Positions 36,038-45,310 of a stretch of 64,000 nucleotides of DNA are shown in pieces. This stretch comes from Undibacterium pigrum (GTDB lineage Bacteria > Pseudomonadota > Gammaproteobacteria > Burkholderiales > Burkholderiaceae_D), in NCBI RefSeq assembly GCF_003201815.1, contig NZ_QJKB01000007.1:124001-188000 (forward strand), written 5' to 3'. The translations under genes were made by a program, and so were the position numbers. Under the pieces are notes generated by a model. It saw nothing but the letters and a program-made list of their open reading frames with translations. It was not told where the DNA came from and made no database searches. How positions within the stretch are numbered: the first letter of the stretch is position 1; each line of letters begins with the position of its first letter.

Positions 36038-36140
36038 CGTAGGTTGGGCTACGCCTTATCAGCCCAACACTCGGCGTTTGAATCACGTATACGTTTGTTG
36101 AGGCCCAGTGTTGGGCTGGTGAAGCGTAGCCCAACCTACG
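36038..36140. repeat. GTAGGTTGGGCTACG palindromic element, copy 2
   Basis: Nearly the same as the element at 34451-34552, with the CGTAGGTTGGGCTACG opening and CGTAGCCCAACCTACG close. Extra half-arms lie outside on both sides (CGTAGGTTGG at 36021-36030, CCAACCTACGATC at 36148-36160), as if elements had inserted into each other or slipped. It lies between purE and purK. Confidence 0.82.
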
Positions 36141-36260
36141 GCCCGGCCCAACCTACGATCACAGCCCAATCAAAAAGCACAAACAAATTCGCCTGAATAT
36201 CCGTATCCCATTTGATTTGTACTATTGTGTACAAACGATCCCTAGTTTGAAATCACTACC

Positions 36261-37481
36261 ATGACCACTCATCCAAAGCCCGCACAGCCCCGCCAGCCAC
36301 TGTTACCCAACACTCCCGCCAGTTGCCTTGGCATCATGGGCGGTGGCCAACTGGGTCGCATGTTTGCCCAGGCGGCACAAGCCATGGGTTACCAGGTCGC
36401 CGTGCTGGAACCAGAAGCAGGTTGCCCGGCTGCCCAGGTGGCAGACCAGCATATCCAGGCTGGCTATGAAAACCATCCTGGCCTGATGGCGCTGGCCAAG
36501 GTCAGCAAGGCAGTGACCACAGAATTTGAAAACGTCCCGGCAGAAAGTTTAAAGCTGCTGGCGCAAACCAGTTTTGTTGCCCCAGCGGCTGCCTGTGTCT
36601 CCATCGCTCAGGATCGCCTGGCTGAAAAACACTTCTTCACCCGCTGCGGTGCGACTACGCATGTCTACCCAGCGCCGCACTGGGGTATCACCAGCCAGGA
36701 CGACGTTGCCAAAGTCAGCGATGATCTTTTGCCAGGTATTTTGAAAACCGTGCGCATGGGTTATGACGGCAAAGGCCAGGTACGCGTGCGTGACCGTGCT
36801 GAACTCGCCACTGCCTTCGCTGGTATGAACGGCCAGGTTTGCGTGCTGGAAAAAATGCTGCCGCTGGCTTATGAAGTGTCCGTCCTCGTTGCCCGTGGCG
36901 TCGATGGTGAAGCAGTCGTTTACCCCATTGCAGAAAACGTTCACCGTGATGGCATCCTGTTCACCACCATCGCCCCCAGCATCCATGTGACCGATGCAGT
37001 CGCCAGCAAGGCCCAGGCCGCGGCCCTGCACATCATTGCCGAGATGGGTTATGTCGGTGTGCTGTGCATAGAATTCTTTGTCCTCAAGGATGGCAGCCTG
37101 GTCGTCAATGAAATGGCGCCACGCCCGCACAATAGCGGCCACTACACGATCGATGCCTGCATCACCAGCCAGTTCCAGCAACAGGTCAGGGCACTCGCAC
37201 AATTGCCGCTGGGCGATGTGCGCCAGCATTCTGCTGCAGCCATGCTCAATCTGCTGGGCGATGTCTGGTATGAAGGCAATACCGACACCATGCGCGAACC
37301 CGCCTGGGACCAGGTCTTGGCCATCCCCGGTGCCCACCTGCATCTGTACGGCAAGGTAGAAGCACGCCGCGCCCGCAAGATGGGCCACATCACCTTCGTC
37401 GCCATGACCATGCCAGCAGCCCAGGCCAACCTCAGCAAGGCTTGCGCCATCCTTGGCATCGCAGCACCGGAGTGGGCATGA
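36261..37481 (+). CDS. purK: 5-(carboxyamino)imidazole ribonucleotide synthase PurK
   Basis: A 406-residue ATP-grasp enzyme that makes N5-CAIR from AIR, bicarbonate and ATP. Signatures are 'LGIMGGGQLGRMFAQAAQAM', 'VTTEFENVPAE', 'ILKTVRMGYDGKGQVRV', 'EVSVLVARG' and 'VVNEMAPRPHNSGHYTID'. The first about 20 residues are an extra, variable extension. The stop overlaps the tsaC start in ATGA (37478-37481). Confidence 0.97.
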   Translation: MTTHPKPAQPRQPLLPNTPASCLGIMGGGQLGRMFAQAAQAMGYQVAVLEPEAGCPAAQVADQHIQAGYENHPGLMALAKVSKAVTTEFENVPAESLKLLAQTSFVAPAAACVSIAQDRLAEKHFFTRCGATTHVYPAPHWGITSQDDVAKVSDDLLPGILKTVRMGYDGKGQVRVRDRAELATAFAGMNGQVCVLEKMLPLAYEVSVLVARGVDGEAVVYPIAENVHRDGILFTTIAPSIHVTDAVASKAQAAALHIIAEMGYVGVLCIEFFVLKDGSLVVNEMAPRPHNSGHYTIDACITSQFQQQVRALAQLPLGDVRQHSAAAMLNLLGDVWYEGNTDTMREPAWDQVLAIPGAHLHLYGKVEARRARKMGHITFVAMTMPAAQANLSKACAILGIAAPEWA

Positions 37482-38512
37482 AGTCGCAAGCCAGTACACC
37501 TGAGGCAATCGCACAAGCAGCACATGCACTGGAAAGCGGCCAGCTGGTCGCCTTCCCGACTGAGACCGTGTATGGCCTGGGTGCGGATGCAGAAAACCCC
37601 ACAGCCGTCGCCAACATCTACGCCGCCAAGGGCAGGCCCTCCAATCACCCTGTGATTGTTCACGTCGCCCCCGGTGCCGACATCAGCTACTGGGCCAAGG
37701 ACATACCGGCAGAAGCGCATCAGCTCATTGCTGCCTTCTGGCCCGGCCCACTGACGCTGATCTTGAAACGTGCTGACCATATCCCCGATGCCGTCTCAGG
37801 CGGGCAAGATACCGTCGGCATACGCTGCCCATCGCACCCCGTAGCACAAGAACTCTTGCGCGCCTTCAAGGCAGGCAAGGGCGGTGTCGCTGCACCATCG
37901 GCCAATAAATTCGGCCACGTCAGCCCCACTATGACAGCCCACGTAGAAGAAGAATTCGAGCAAGAGATACAGCCCGGTGGCCTCATCGCCAGCATACTTG
38001 ATGGCGGCCAGAGCGATGTCGGCATAGAATCAACAATAGTTGACCTCAGCCGCCTCGCCACCCACGGCCCTGTACTGCTACGCCCCGGCCACATCACGGT
38101 AGCACAAATGGCCGCCGTGCTGGGCACCACGCCAGCAGCCCCGGACGCCGCCGCCCCACGCGCATCCGGCACCCTGGACGCCCACTACGCACCGCATACG
38201 CCCGTGATTCTGGTAGAAGCCGCAGAGCTCGACGACACCGTCAACCGCCTGCATGCCAAAAACAAAAAGCTCGCCCTCATGAGCTACCAAGCTCACCCCG
38301 CCATCCACGCCGAAGCCTGGCGCCACCTGCCCGCCGACCCGGTAGGCTATGCCCACGACCTCTACGCAGGCCTGCGCGAACTCGATCATGCCAACGCAGA
38401 TTTGATTTTGGTAGAAGCTTTGCCGCAAGACAAAGACTGGCAAGGCGTAAACGACCGTTTGCGCCGTGCGGCGTTTGATTCAAGGGATGTGTTGCAAGGG
38501 ATGTTGGGATAG
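37478..38512 (+). CDS. tsaC: L-threonylcarbamoyladenylate synthase, Sua5-type
   Basis: A 344-residue protein that makes threonylcarbamoyl-AMP from threonine, bicarbonate and ATP for t6A at position 37 of ANN-decoding tRNAs. The YrdC domain (about 10-200) shows 'LVAFPTETVYGLGADA', 'KGRPSNHPVIVHV', 'WPGPLTLIL' and 'APSANKFGHVSPT'. The extra C-terminal domain (about 225-344), following the linker 'ASGTLDAHYAPHTPV', makes it Sua5-like rather than the short TsaC. ATG 37478 is coupled to purK by ATGA. Confidence 0.95.
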   Translation: MKSQASTPEAIAQAAHALESGQLVAFPTETVYGLGADAENPTAVANIYAAKGRPSNHPVIVHVAPGADISYWAKDIPAEAHQLIAAFWPGPLTLILKRADHIPDAVSGGQDTVGIRCPSHPVAQELLRAFKAGKGGVAAPSANKFGHVSPTMTAHVEEEFEQEIQPGGLIASILDGGQSDVGIESTIVDLSRLATHGPVLLRPGHITVAQMAAVLGTTPAAPDAAAPRASGTLDAHYAPHTPVILVEAAELDDTVNRLHAKNKKLALMSYQAHPAIHAEAWRHLPADPVGYAHDLYAGLRELDHANADLILVEALPQDKDWQGVNDRLRRAAFDSRDVLQGMLG

Positions 38513-38586
38513 GGCGCGCCACTTTACTTTGACAGACTTGCATCTCATTCCAACATGATTAAACGGCCAAAGTGCGAAAGTAAACG

Positions 38587-39075
38587 ATGGAACTTGAAGA
38601 AGCGCTACGATTGAGAAAGTGGATGCCCTTATCCAAGATTGGGGAAAACGCGGAAGCAATTTCCGGAGGTTTTTTTAGTCTGGGGGCAAACCTTTATGCC
38701 AGCACTCGAGCATATAATAAAAATCTGGAAAGAGATGACCAACTGGCACCCTCCATTACAGGCGTATATTGGGCTGCATCTGTAGCAGCCATTAAATGGG
38801 CATATCTGGATAGTGATTTGCCAGCGACCTCAGATACTTCTCTGGCTACTCCCCCGCAAGAGCTGCTGCTGGGAACTTCTGGCACCTATTCTGAATTGCT
38901 GGATCAGATTCCTAAAAGTGGGAATAGGATTTTTGAACGGGCCGAATATTCAAAGAAAGGTTTATTTTTATTTAAAGAGCTTAACATCGATGGTTTTAAG
39001 TACCTATTCTTTGAAAATAAAAATAAGCCAAAAGAGCGAGTCTCAATCATTGGTTTTTCCTTGCAAACTGAATAG
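38587..39075 (+). CDS. Hypothetical protein, AT-rich
   Basis: A 162-residue protein without signal peptide, starting 'MELEEALRLRKWMPL'. It has a small-residue-rich middle ('SITGVYWAASVAAIKWAYL') and a polar, lysine-rich C-terminus ending 'ERVSIIGFSLQTE'. Base composition is lower in GC than the purine cluster before it, suggesting later acquisition. No family was recognised. Given the number of immunity-like genes nearby, an immunity or regulatory role is possible but unsupported. Confidence 0.6.
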   Translation: MELEEALRLRKWMPLSKIGENAEAISGGFFSLGANLYASTRAYNKNLERDDQLAPSITGVYWAASVAAIKWAYLDSDLPATSDTSLATPPQELLLGTSGTYSELLDQIPKSGNRIFERAEYSKKGLFLFKELNIDGFKYLFFENKNKPKERVSIIGFSLQTE

Positions 39076-39226
39076 ATGCTGGAAAGTGATGCATCCCTAC
39101 AGCGAAGTGTAGATATGGTCCAACCAGTAGCGCCGATCTATTCGCATTTTCCACAAGCCGACACTACGTGCTGATTAACTGAACCAGTAAAATGTCTATG
39201 AGAAAATTCTTGTAAAGTTAAGCTTC

Positions 39227-39514
39227 ATGATAAGTTTGCTTGTTTGTATCTGTGCGATTGCAGCCGTGTTGGCAGTGCTTGGGTATTATCTGTGGTTTGT
39301 AGTTGGTTTTTGGGCAAATTTTAATTTTAAAGTCTGTCCAAATTGCGGAAGCAGGAAGTCACGTTTTCTTAAATTTGCGCGTTTAAAAAATGCCACTACC
39401 CTTAGTGCTTTTTGTTGCAAGAAATGTTTGACGGAGTTTGTAATTCTCGAAGGGGTCACTCAAATTCGTAAGGTCGATACTTTCAAAGACGACATCGACG
39501 AATGTGAAAATTAG
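39227..39514 (+). CDS. Small membrane-anchored zinc-ribbon-like protein
   Basis: A 95-residue protein. Residues about 2-28 form one membrane segment ('LLVCICAIAAVLAVLGYYLW'). The soluble part has two CxxC pairs, 'VCPNCGSRKS' and 'FCCKKCLTEF', about 30 residues apart, which can bind one zinc ion. The small AT-rich gene is convergent with the membrane protein ending at 39575. Its role is unknown. Confidence 0.65.
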   Translation: MISLLVCICAIAAVLAVLGYYLWFVVGFWANFNFKVCPNCGSRKSRFLKFARLKNATTLSAFCCKKCLTEFVILEGVTQIRKVDTFKDDIDECEN

Positions 39515-39526
39515 CGCGTAGAGTAT

Positions 39527-39597
39527 GCGTTATAACGCACCGATTTCACCATAGCCACCATCCTCGCTCTACCGTCAAAGCCGGTGCGTTACAACGC
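39527..39597. repeat. Inverted repeat with GCGTTATAACGC core
   Basis: GCGTTATAACGCACCG at 39527-39542 is mirrored by CGGTGCGTTACAACGC at 39582-39597 with one mismatch, and the left arm is itself palindromic. The right arm overlaps the last codons of the minus-strand gene ending at 39575. It lies between convergent genes and could end transcription both ways or be a mobile short repeat. Confidence 0.6.
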
Positions 39598-39982
39598 GCC
39601 CTGTCTGGCTACATTTCGCCAGACAGGCAATCACAAGAACGAACAGCACTACACCGTCCACCATGACGACACGGCCTATGGCGCCATTGTATCCACCAAC
39701 CATCGTCGCAATTGCCAGGAAGGAGATGACGCTGAGCAGCCCGGTAGCCAGGGCGAGCCATTGCATTTCTGACTTTGCCGCGGCCCACAACATGAACACA
39801 CCAGACATGCCAAACAGCACGGCCCGGTGGCGCAGCAAGATTTCCGTATCGGGGCCGTTGATGTTGATACCGTACAAGGCGGCAAGCTGCGTCTGTCCCA
39901 GGCATCCTGCGACAGGTGCCAGATGTACTAATCCGGCCACGACCAGACCAGCCGAGACAACATGGGAAAGTGAAAAATTCAT
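39575..39982 (-). CDS. Four-helix membrane protein of unknown function
   Basis: A 135-residue protein with four hydrophobic segments (about 7-25, 55-74, 78-98, 102-123). Conserved-looking parts are 'GLVHLAPVAGCLGQTQLAAL', 'YGININGPDTEILLRHRAVL' and 'FGMSGVFMLWAA'. ATG 39982 follows GAGGG; the upstream start at 40015 lacks such a site. From memory, relatives in databases are often labelled phosphopantetheine adenylyltransferase, but this membrane protein has no nucleotidyltransferase motif, so that name should not be used. Confidence 0.75.
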   Translation of the reverse strand: MNFSLSHVVSAGLVVAGLVHLAPVAGCLGQTQLAALYGININGPDTEILLRHRAVLFGMSGVFMLWAAAKSEMQWLALATGLLSVISFLAIATMVGGYNGAIGRVVMVDGVVLFVLVIACLAKCSQTGRVVTHRL

Positions 39983-40272
39983 GACGCTGCCCTCATTAAA
40001 TATAACAGCGATCATAGACGTATCATGAGATGTGGCAATTACCTCAAAGGTAAAATCAAACCAGAAAATTGCTGGCTTGCAGGTATGGCAAGCAGAGCAT
40101 AATTACCCACGAGCAAGTTGATTTCAGCGCTTATCTTGAGGGGCCGTGCTTGCTGTGACGGCTGTTACTTTGCTGCCTGCCCCCTGTGTTGTTATTCTCA
40201 CTTTTTCATTGCATCAATGGTGGTCAGGAGTATATTGCTGTTATCAACCCATGTGCATCAAGGTGGTCGCTC

Positions 40273-41733
40273 ATGCCCAGCATTAATATTTTCCACGAAA
40301 ATGTCGCAGAGAAACTGACAGCTTTGCCACTGCTGGCCGATGGCCTCCATGTTGCGCAGAGCTCGTCTGGCCTGATCAAAAGCGCGCCTGCTGCTACCAG
40401 TAACGTCAACACCATCAATGGCACTAATGGCAATGACACGCTGACGGGCACGGCCGGTAATGACATCATCAATGGCCTGGCGGGTGACGACAGTGTGCGC
40501 GGTGCTGGCGGCAGCGATATTTTGTACGGCGGTGACGGTACTGATACAGCGTTTTTCACTGGCAGCATGGCTGACTATAGCTTCAGTTATGACGCCAGCA
40601 CCAGCAGCTATACCGTGACTGACAAAGTCAGTGGTCGCGACGGTGTTGATACTTTATTTTCGATAGAGTTACTGTCATTTTCTGATGTGGTCAATATCCG
40701 CCCCGGCTTGTTGATTCCCATGCCCAGTCTCACGATCAATGGCGGCCCTTACAATGACTATCTGCAAGGCACTTCGGGCAATAACACCATCAACGGGATG
40801 GGTGACAATGACACCCTGGTCGGCGCTGCGGGTGACGACAGCCTCTATGGTGGCGACGGTAACGATACCGCAAAATACACTGGCAATGCGGGTGATTACA
40901 CTGTCACTTATAACGAGGCCAGCGGCAATTTTATTATCCAGGACAAAACCAGTAACCGTGACGGCACTGACACTTTATCTTCGATAGAGTTGCTAAGTTT
41001 TGCTGATGGCAACCGCAGCCCAACCAGCATGCTGACCAGCACACTTATTGGCATCACCATCAATGGCAGCACGGCCAGTGAAGTGCTGACTGGGACGGCA
41101 GGCATAGACTATTTGTATGGCTTTGCTGGCAGGGACACGCTGACGGGCGGTGCTGGGAATGATTTGCTGGCTGGCGGGGATGATCTGGATATGGCCAGCT
41201 TTAGCGGCTCGCGTGCTGGTTACAGCATTAGCAAAAGCAAGGATGGCCAGTCATGGACCATTACCGATCTGGTGGGCAGCGATGGCACTGACCAGCTCAT
41301 AGGCATAGAACGTCTGCAATTCAAGGACCAGGCGCTGGCGCTCGATATCAATGGCACGGCAGGGCAAATGTACCGCTTGTATCAGGCAGCTTTTGACCGC
41401 AAGCCTGATCTGGTGGGCCTTGGTTACTGGATCAATGATATGGACAAGGGGGCCAGCCTGACCCTGGTGGCGGCTGGCTTTTTTCTGTCACCTGAATTTC
41501 AGAAGCTATACGGCGTTGCACCCAGTAACGCGACCCTGGTCGGCAATTTCTATCAAAATGTCTTGCACCGCGCGCCTGACCAGTCAGGTTTTGATTATTG
41601 GCTCAACCAGCTCAACACCGGCAAAATCAGCGCAGCCGGTGTGCTGGCCAGTTTTTGCGACAGCCCAGAAAACCAGGCACTGGTCGCTGCCTCCATACAG
41701 AACGGCATAGACTACACGCTCTGGCTGGCTTAG
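40273..41733 (+). CDS. RTX protein with DUF4214 domain
   Basis: A 486-residue protein without signal peptide. Three similar modules follow one another from about residue 45 to 350. Each starts 'INGTNGNDTLTGTAGND'-like, continues with an RTX row and then 'AxYTGNAGDYTVTYNEASG'-like beta sequence, and ends 'DTLSSIELLSFAD'. Residues about 360-486 are DUF4214, the same tail as in the array at 1-6608. ATG 40273 has AAGGTGGT upstream and is preferred to the TTG at 40186. Calcium-dependent folding outside the cell after type I secretion is inferred from the repeats. Confidence 0.83.
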   Translation: MPSINIFHENVAEKLTALPLLADGLHVAQSSSGLIKSAPAATSNVNTINGTNGNDTLTGTAGNDIINGLAGDDSVRGAGGSDILYGGDGTDTAFFTGSMADYSFSYDASTSSYTVTDKVSGRDGVDTLFSIELLSFSDVVNIRPGLLIPMPSLTINGGPYNDYLQGTSGNNTINGMGDNDTLVGAAGDDSLYGGDGNDTAKYTGNAGDYTVTYNEASGNFIIQDKTSNRDGTDTLSSIELLSFADGNRSPTSMLTSTLIGITINGSTASEVLTGTAGIDYLYGFAGRDTLTGGAGNDLLAGGDDLDMASFSGSRAGYSISKSKDGQSWTITDLVGSDGTDQLIGIERLQFKDQALALDINGTAGQMYRLYQAAFDRKPDLVGLGYWINDMDKGASLTLVAAGFFLSPEFQKLYGVAPSNATLVGNFYQNVLHRAPDQSGFDYWLNQLNTGKISAAGVLASFCDSPENQALVAASIQNGIDYTLWLA

Positions 41734-41791
41734 TATGTTTTGCTTGTTCGTTTTACTTATTCAGTGCGTTTGGATCATATGATTTGACCAG

Positions 41792-42478
41792 CTAAGCTCG
41801 TGCTGGTGCAAGCTGATCCTGAACGTCAAACCATTCCTCCATCGCCTTTAGTGCGCTGTCGTTCGACGGAATAAATGCATGGCTTGCCGATACCGGGACC
41901 GAGACAGGAATCGACATCGGGACCGACAGCGCAAGTGAGGATGGAATGGCTTCTTCAGCGGCAACCATGCCATCGTGCGGAAAACCAAATCCAAAGAAAA
42001 ATCCAAAAGCGCCCAGCCATGGCCATGTGCCATAAACATGCGTAGTTGGAATATCCAGCATGGGTACTTTACTCATGCTGTCTTCGTCAGCAGCAAACTG
42101 GCCGCATTCGCCGGTCATGAGCTGATAGATTTTCCAGTTACGCAATCTGCTGGCTAGCCGCATGGCGCGTAGTGGGGACGCCAGCAAGACGACACGCTCT
42201 GGTTGCAATTTGAGTTCTCGCAACTGTGCATTAAGGCTTCTGAGAAGTACGCCACCAAAGGAGTAGCCCACGGCATGATAGCTGCCTGCACGCGCCACGC
42301 TGGAAAGAAATTCGATGAGATTCTTTTTGATATCATCAAGGGGCTGCGATGACACACGGTAGTCAAAACATCGTACCGTGTACCCGCGCTTTTCAAAATA
42401 GCGGACAAACTTGCCGCGCATATAGCGCTTGCCACCGACTCCATCAATAAAAACAATCTGGCGGGTACTGCTGTTCAT
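41792..42478 (-). CDS. Alpha/beta hydrolase, lipase-like
   Basis: A 228-residue protein. It starts 'QIVFIDGVGGKRYMRGKFVR', has the nucleophile elbow 'HAVGYSFGGVLLRSL' (Ser), 'LLASPLRAMRLASRL' after it and a late 'HAFIPSND' that may hold the catalytic His. Just before that is a low-complexity stretch alternating S, V, P and M ('SVPMSIPVSVPVSASHAF'), encoded by short imperfect repeats at about 41893-41945. The substrate is unknown. There is no signal peptide. It is convergent with the RTX gene. Confidence 0.72.
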   Translation of the reverse strand: MNSSTRQIVFIDGVGGKRYMRGKFVRYFEKRGYTVRCFDYRVSSQPLDDIKKNLIEFLSSVARAGSYHAVGYSFGGVLLRSLNAQLRELKLQPERVVLLASPLRAMRLASRLRNWKIYQLMTGECGQFAADEDSMSKVPMLDIPTTHVYGTWPWLGAFGFFFGFGFPHDGMVAAEEAIPSSLALSVPMSIPVSVPVSASHAFIPSNDSALKAMEEWFDVQDQLAPARA

Positions 42479-42638
42479 GCGAACACTCCATTAAGATTTG
42501 AGTATATTTTCAAGCACATACTGCAGGGCTTATCACGATGCTAAGTATGTGCAAAACCAGATTTTGCAGAACGGCCACGCTGACGAGAGCTAATTGTACT
42601 GCGCGGCCGGCACCAGCTTTTCTGGCGATGAGTTGAAC

Positions 42639-44417
42639 TTATGCCTGCAAATCGAAGAAATTGACTGAATAGTTGTTGCCAGTCAGTTTGACGATGATGT
42701 CGCCATTGTCGACAGTTGTGCCGTTGAAGTGTTCATACACGTAGGTTCCGGCAGCTGCGCCGCTAGCGACCTTGACCACGAATGCCTTGTAGTCATGGTC
42801 GCTGAGCTTACCGGCACTGCTGGCAATATTGCCCGCCAAGCTATTGAAGTCTGCAGTGGCGATGTTGATGGTTTCCATGGATGTTGGACGGGCCCCTGTA
42901 TGTAATACAGCTTTGCCATTACCGGATTTTAAGTTGTCTACGGTGATCAGTTTGGAAGCCATATTGCCAATGGTAGAACTTGCCACCGCTATGTTGTAAA
43001 TGGCGTTGCTAAATGTAGGCAATAGTATGGTTTCCAGCCCGGCACTGCCGGTCAGGTTGAGGTTGCCTAATTGCGCAGCACTGATAACGACATTGCCTGC
43101 ACCTGTCAGTGTCACTGCATTAGTGCCATGCCCTAACAGATTGAGCTCAGTAGCATGAGTTGCAGAAGTGTTCAGTGTCAGCGAGCGAGAATTATCCATA
43201 TAGATGGCCACGTCACCTGCACCGCTGGTCTCGGTGATGGTCGTGTTTGCATCTGCAACACTGATCATGAGGGCGGTATCTGGACTGATCGTCAGATTTT
43301 CTGCTGCTGACAGTGCAACCCAGGTAAAGTTTTTAAGCATGGCCGCGCCCAGGGTCGCGTTACCGGCATCAGTAATGATCAGTTTATTGCCGAAGGGGCC
43401 AATGGTCCTGTCAATCGAGGTGCCCTTGATAGTATGTTCCAGGCTGATCACCGCGCCTTCGAGGTTGGCATGAGTGCTGCTGATATATACATAGTCGCCG
43501 CTCTTCGTCAGTTGCCTGACCACCTGATTTGGTGCTCCCAGCGTCACACCTGCCATGTCTGAAACATATAGATTAAGCGTTTGCGGGATATTCCCCAGGC
43601 GTATTGAGTCCGAGGTCTTATAGTCGTTGATGATGCTGAACTGATTCAGGAATGGATCAGGGCTGACAATCTGCAAATCGCCGCCATGCAAATTCAATGT
43701 GGTAACGCCTGTCACGATCGCTGGGTGGACCACATTGCCTGCATAATTGGTGACGGTCAATACATCCGTACCGCCATTGCCCTTGATGGTGGTGCCGCTC
43801 GTCAACAGGACGTCATTTGTTGCCAGGAAGGTGTTGTTGCCGCTAGTCCCCAGGTTTTCTACACCGCGCTTGACTGTGATGGATAAAGTCGCCGGATCAG
43901 GCATGGCCGTGAAAGTGGCATTCACCTTGGCCGCTGCGGCTGTGGCAGAAGCTGCATCAGTAACGCCTGCCAGCCAGATTTTGGCGAGATCAAAGGCGTT
44001 ACCGTTGGCCTGGCTATAAGTGGCTTGCAAAGATGTGCTTGCCGCCATTTTGCTGGTAAAACCGTTGGCAGCGACCAGCTTGGCGGTGACGCAGGCAGCA
44101 TCTGGCCCGGTGGCCCCAGCCAGGATAGCAATGGCGGCCTGGCCGATGGTGAAGGTGCCATTTTCGATTTGCCCTATCCAGTAAGCCAGTCCTGCTGAGT
44201 CGGCATCATGATTGAACAAGTTGTTAAACAGGGCATTGACTGTCTGTTTTGTCGAGAAATTCGCATAAATACTGGCGTATTCGACCTGCTTCGAAAACGA
44301 CTGGGCAATTTGCACTGCCGCAAGATTGGTCTGTGACCAGTAAGCCAGGCCTGCAACATCGGCAGGACGGTTGAAATAAGCGATGTAAAGGTTTTGGATG
44401 TCGTTGACGCTTGCCAT
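42639..44417 (-). CDS. S-layer-like protein with N-terminal DUF4214 domain
   Basis: A 592-residue protein without signal peptide. Residues about 5-105 are DUF4214 ('IQNLYIAYFNRPADVAGLAYW', 'LFNHDADSAGLAYWIGQIENG'), here at the start rather than the end. Residues about 190-592 are a long beta-rich region with many T, N, G and L residues ('LNLHGGDLQIV', 'ADANTTITETSGAGDVAIYM'), like bacterial S-layer or beta-solenoid proteins secreted by type I systems. The very low cysteine content fits a surface protein. A surface-layer role is inference from composition and architecture. Confidence 0.72.
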   Translation of the reverse strand: MASVNDIQNLYIAYFNRPADVAGLAYWSQTNLAAVQIAQSFSKQVEYASIYANFSTKQTVNALFNNLFNHDADSAGLAYWIGQIENGTFTIGQAAIAILAGATGPDAACVTAKLVAANGFTSKMAASTSLQATYSQANGNAFDLAKIWLAGVTDAASATAAAAKVNATFTAMPDPATLSITVKRGVENLGTSGNNTFLATNDVLLTSGTTIKGNGGTDVLTVTNYAGNVVHPAIVTGVTTLNLHGGDLQIVSPDPFLNQFSIINDYKTSDSIRLGNIPQTLNLYVSDMAGVTLGAPNQVVRQLTKSGDYVYISSTHANLEGAVISLEHTIKGTSIDRTIGPFGNKLIITDAGNATLGAAMLKNFTWVALSAAENLTISPDTALMISVADANTTITETSGAGDVAIYMDNSRSLTLNTSATHATELNLLGHGTNAVTLTGAGNVVISAAQLGNLNLTGSAGLETILLPTFSNAIYNIAVASSTIGNMASKLITVDNLKSGNGKAVLHTGARPTSMETINIATADFNSLAGNIASSAGKLSDHDYKAFVVKVASGAAAGTYVYEHFNGTTVDNGDIIVKLTGNNYSVNFFDLQA

Positions 44418-44577
44418 TGAGAATTCTTACAGAAAAAATATAATGGGGAAGTGAGCAGTTTTCTTGCCTGACTTGTGACAGGACGCTCACCTAAAAAGCC
44501 TGAAAAAGTTTGATTCAGATTGAAGTGAGTCGCACAATTTTGTTCATATGAAGGGAGACAATAAGGCGGCATTCATC

Positions 44578-45075
44578 TCAAGGCAGTTTCGGACGGAAAT
44601 GCTGGATAGTGGCATTGAACAAAGTGGAGGCTTTCGATCTGTCTGGCCCGCACACCAGAGTGAAGTTAAGAATTTTACGTGGCGTTACATATCCCAGGTA
44701 CACGAACATGTGATCACCAGGAACCGCGGCAGCGTAGCTTAATTCCAGCCCTACACCGCCTGAATGTGCATGGATACTGCGTTGAATTACTTCGACCCGT
44801 GCTGGAAATTGTTGTTCGTGCACAGATAAGCGGCTCTCCACGCACCTCTCTGCTACCGCTTGCGCTTTCGAAGGCGGGATGTCATAAAAGTCTGCACTGA
44901 TAATAATCGATGCATCTTCAATGCCGGATTGAAACGTGATGGTGTTGCTCTCTGTACTTGGGACAGGTTTCCAGTGTACCGGTAGATCAATTAAAAATTC
45001 GTTATAAGAATATTCAATCAATTTTTGAACTGGTTTTGCTGGTGAGGTAAACGAAAATGAGTAGTTGACTGCCAT
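44578..45075 (-). CDS. DcrB-like hypothetical protein
   Basis: A 165-residue protein when started at ATG 45075, preceded by AGGAAC; a longer frame reaches 45168. The opening 'NYSFSFTSPAKPVQKLIEYS', the segment 'EFLIDLPVHWKPVPSTESNT' and 'ASIIISADFYDIP' resemble DcrB/PsbP-like proteins, which are usually periplasmic, yet no signal peptide is visible here. It is AT-rich like the genes around it. The function is unknown. Confidence 0.6.
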   Translation of the reverse strand: MAVNYSFSFTSPAKPVQKLIEYSYNEFLIDLPVHWKPVPSTESNTITFQSGIEDASIIISADFYDIPPSKAQAVAERCVESRLSVHEQQFPARVEVIQRSIHAHSGGVGLELSYAAAVPGDHMFVYLGYVTPRKILNFTLVCGPDRSKASTLFNATIQHFRPKLP

Positions 45076-45310
45076 AGCGATAAGTTCCTGTCGTAACGAC
45101 GATGTGACAGGATCGACGTTATGCATGTAAACAACGTCAAAATACCACTCGACGATTTTTGTCGACAATTATACCAATGAAAGATTGAGGTCATATCCGC
45201 GACCAGGCACTCCTCTGAATTGGATGCGATCAATAAAGCCTGGTCTATCATGAGCGCACCGAGGTTTCCCAGAGATGCGCGTATTTCTTGTCAGGCAAAA
45301 ATATACACAT

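Noticed and set aside
36549..37529. 326-residue minus-strand frame opposite purK
   Set aside because: It is a shadow of purK, with no motif of its own.
39575..39982. Label phosphopantetheine adenylyltransferase for the four-helix membrane protein
   Set aside because: No nucleotidyltransferase signature is present, and the protein is almost entirely membrane helices.
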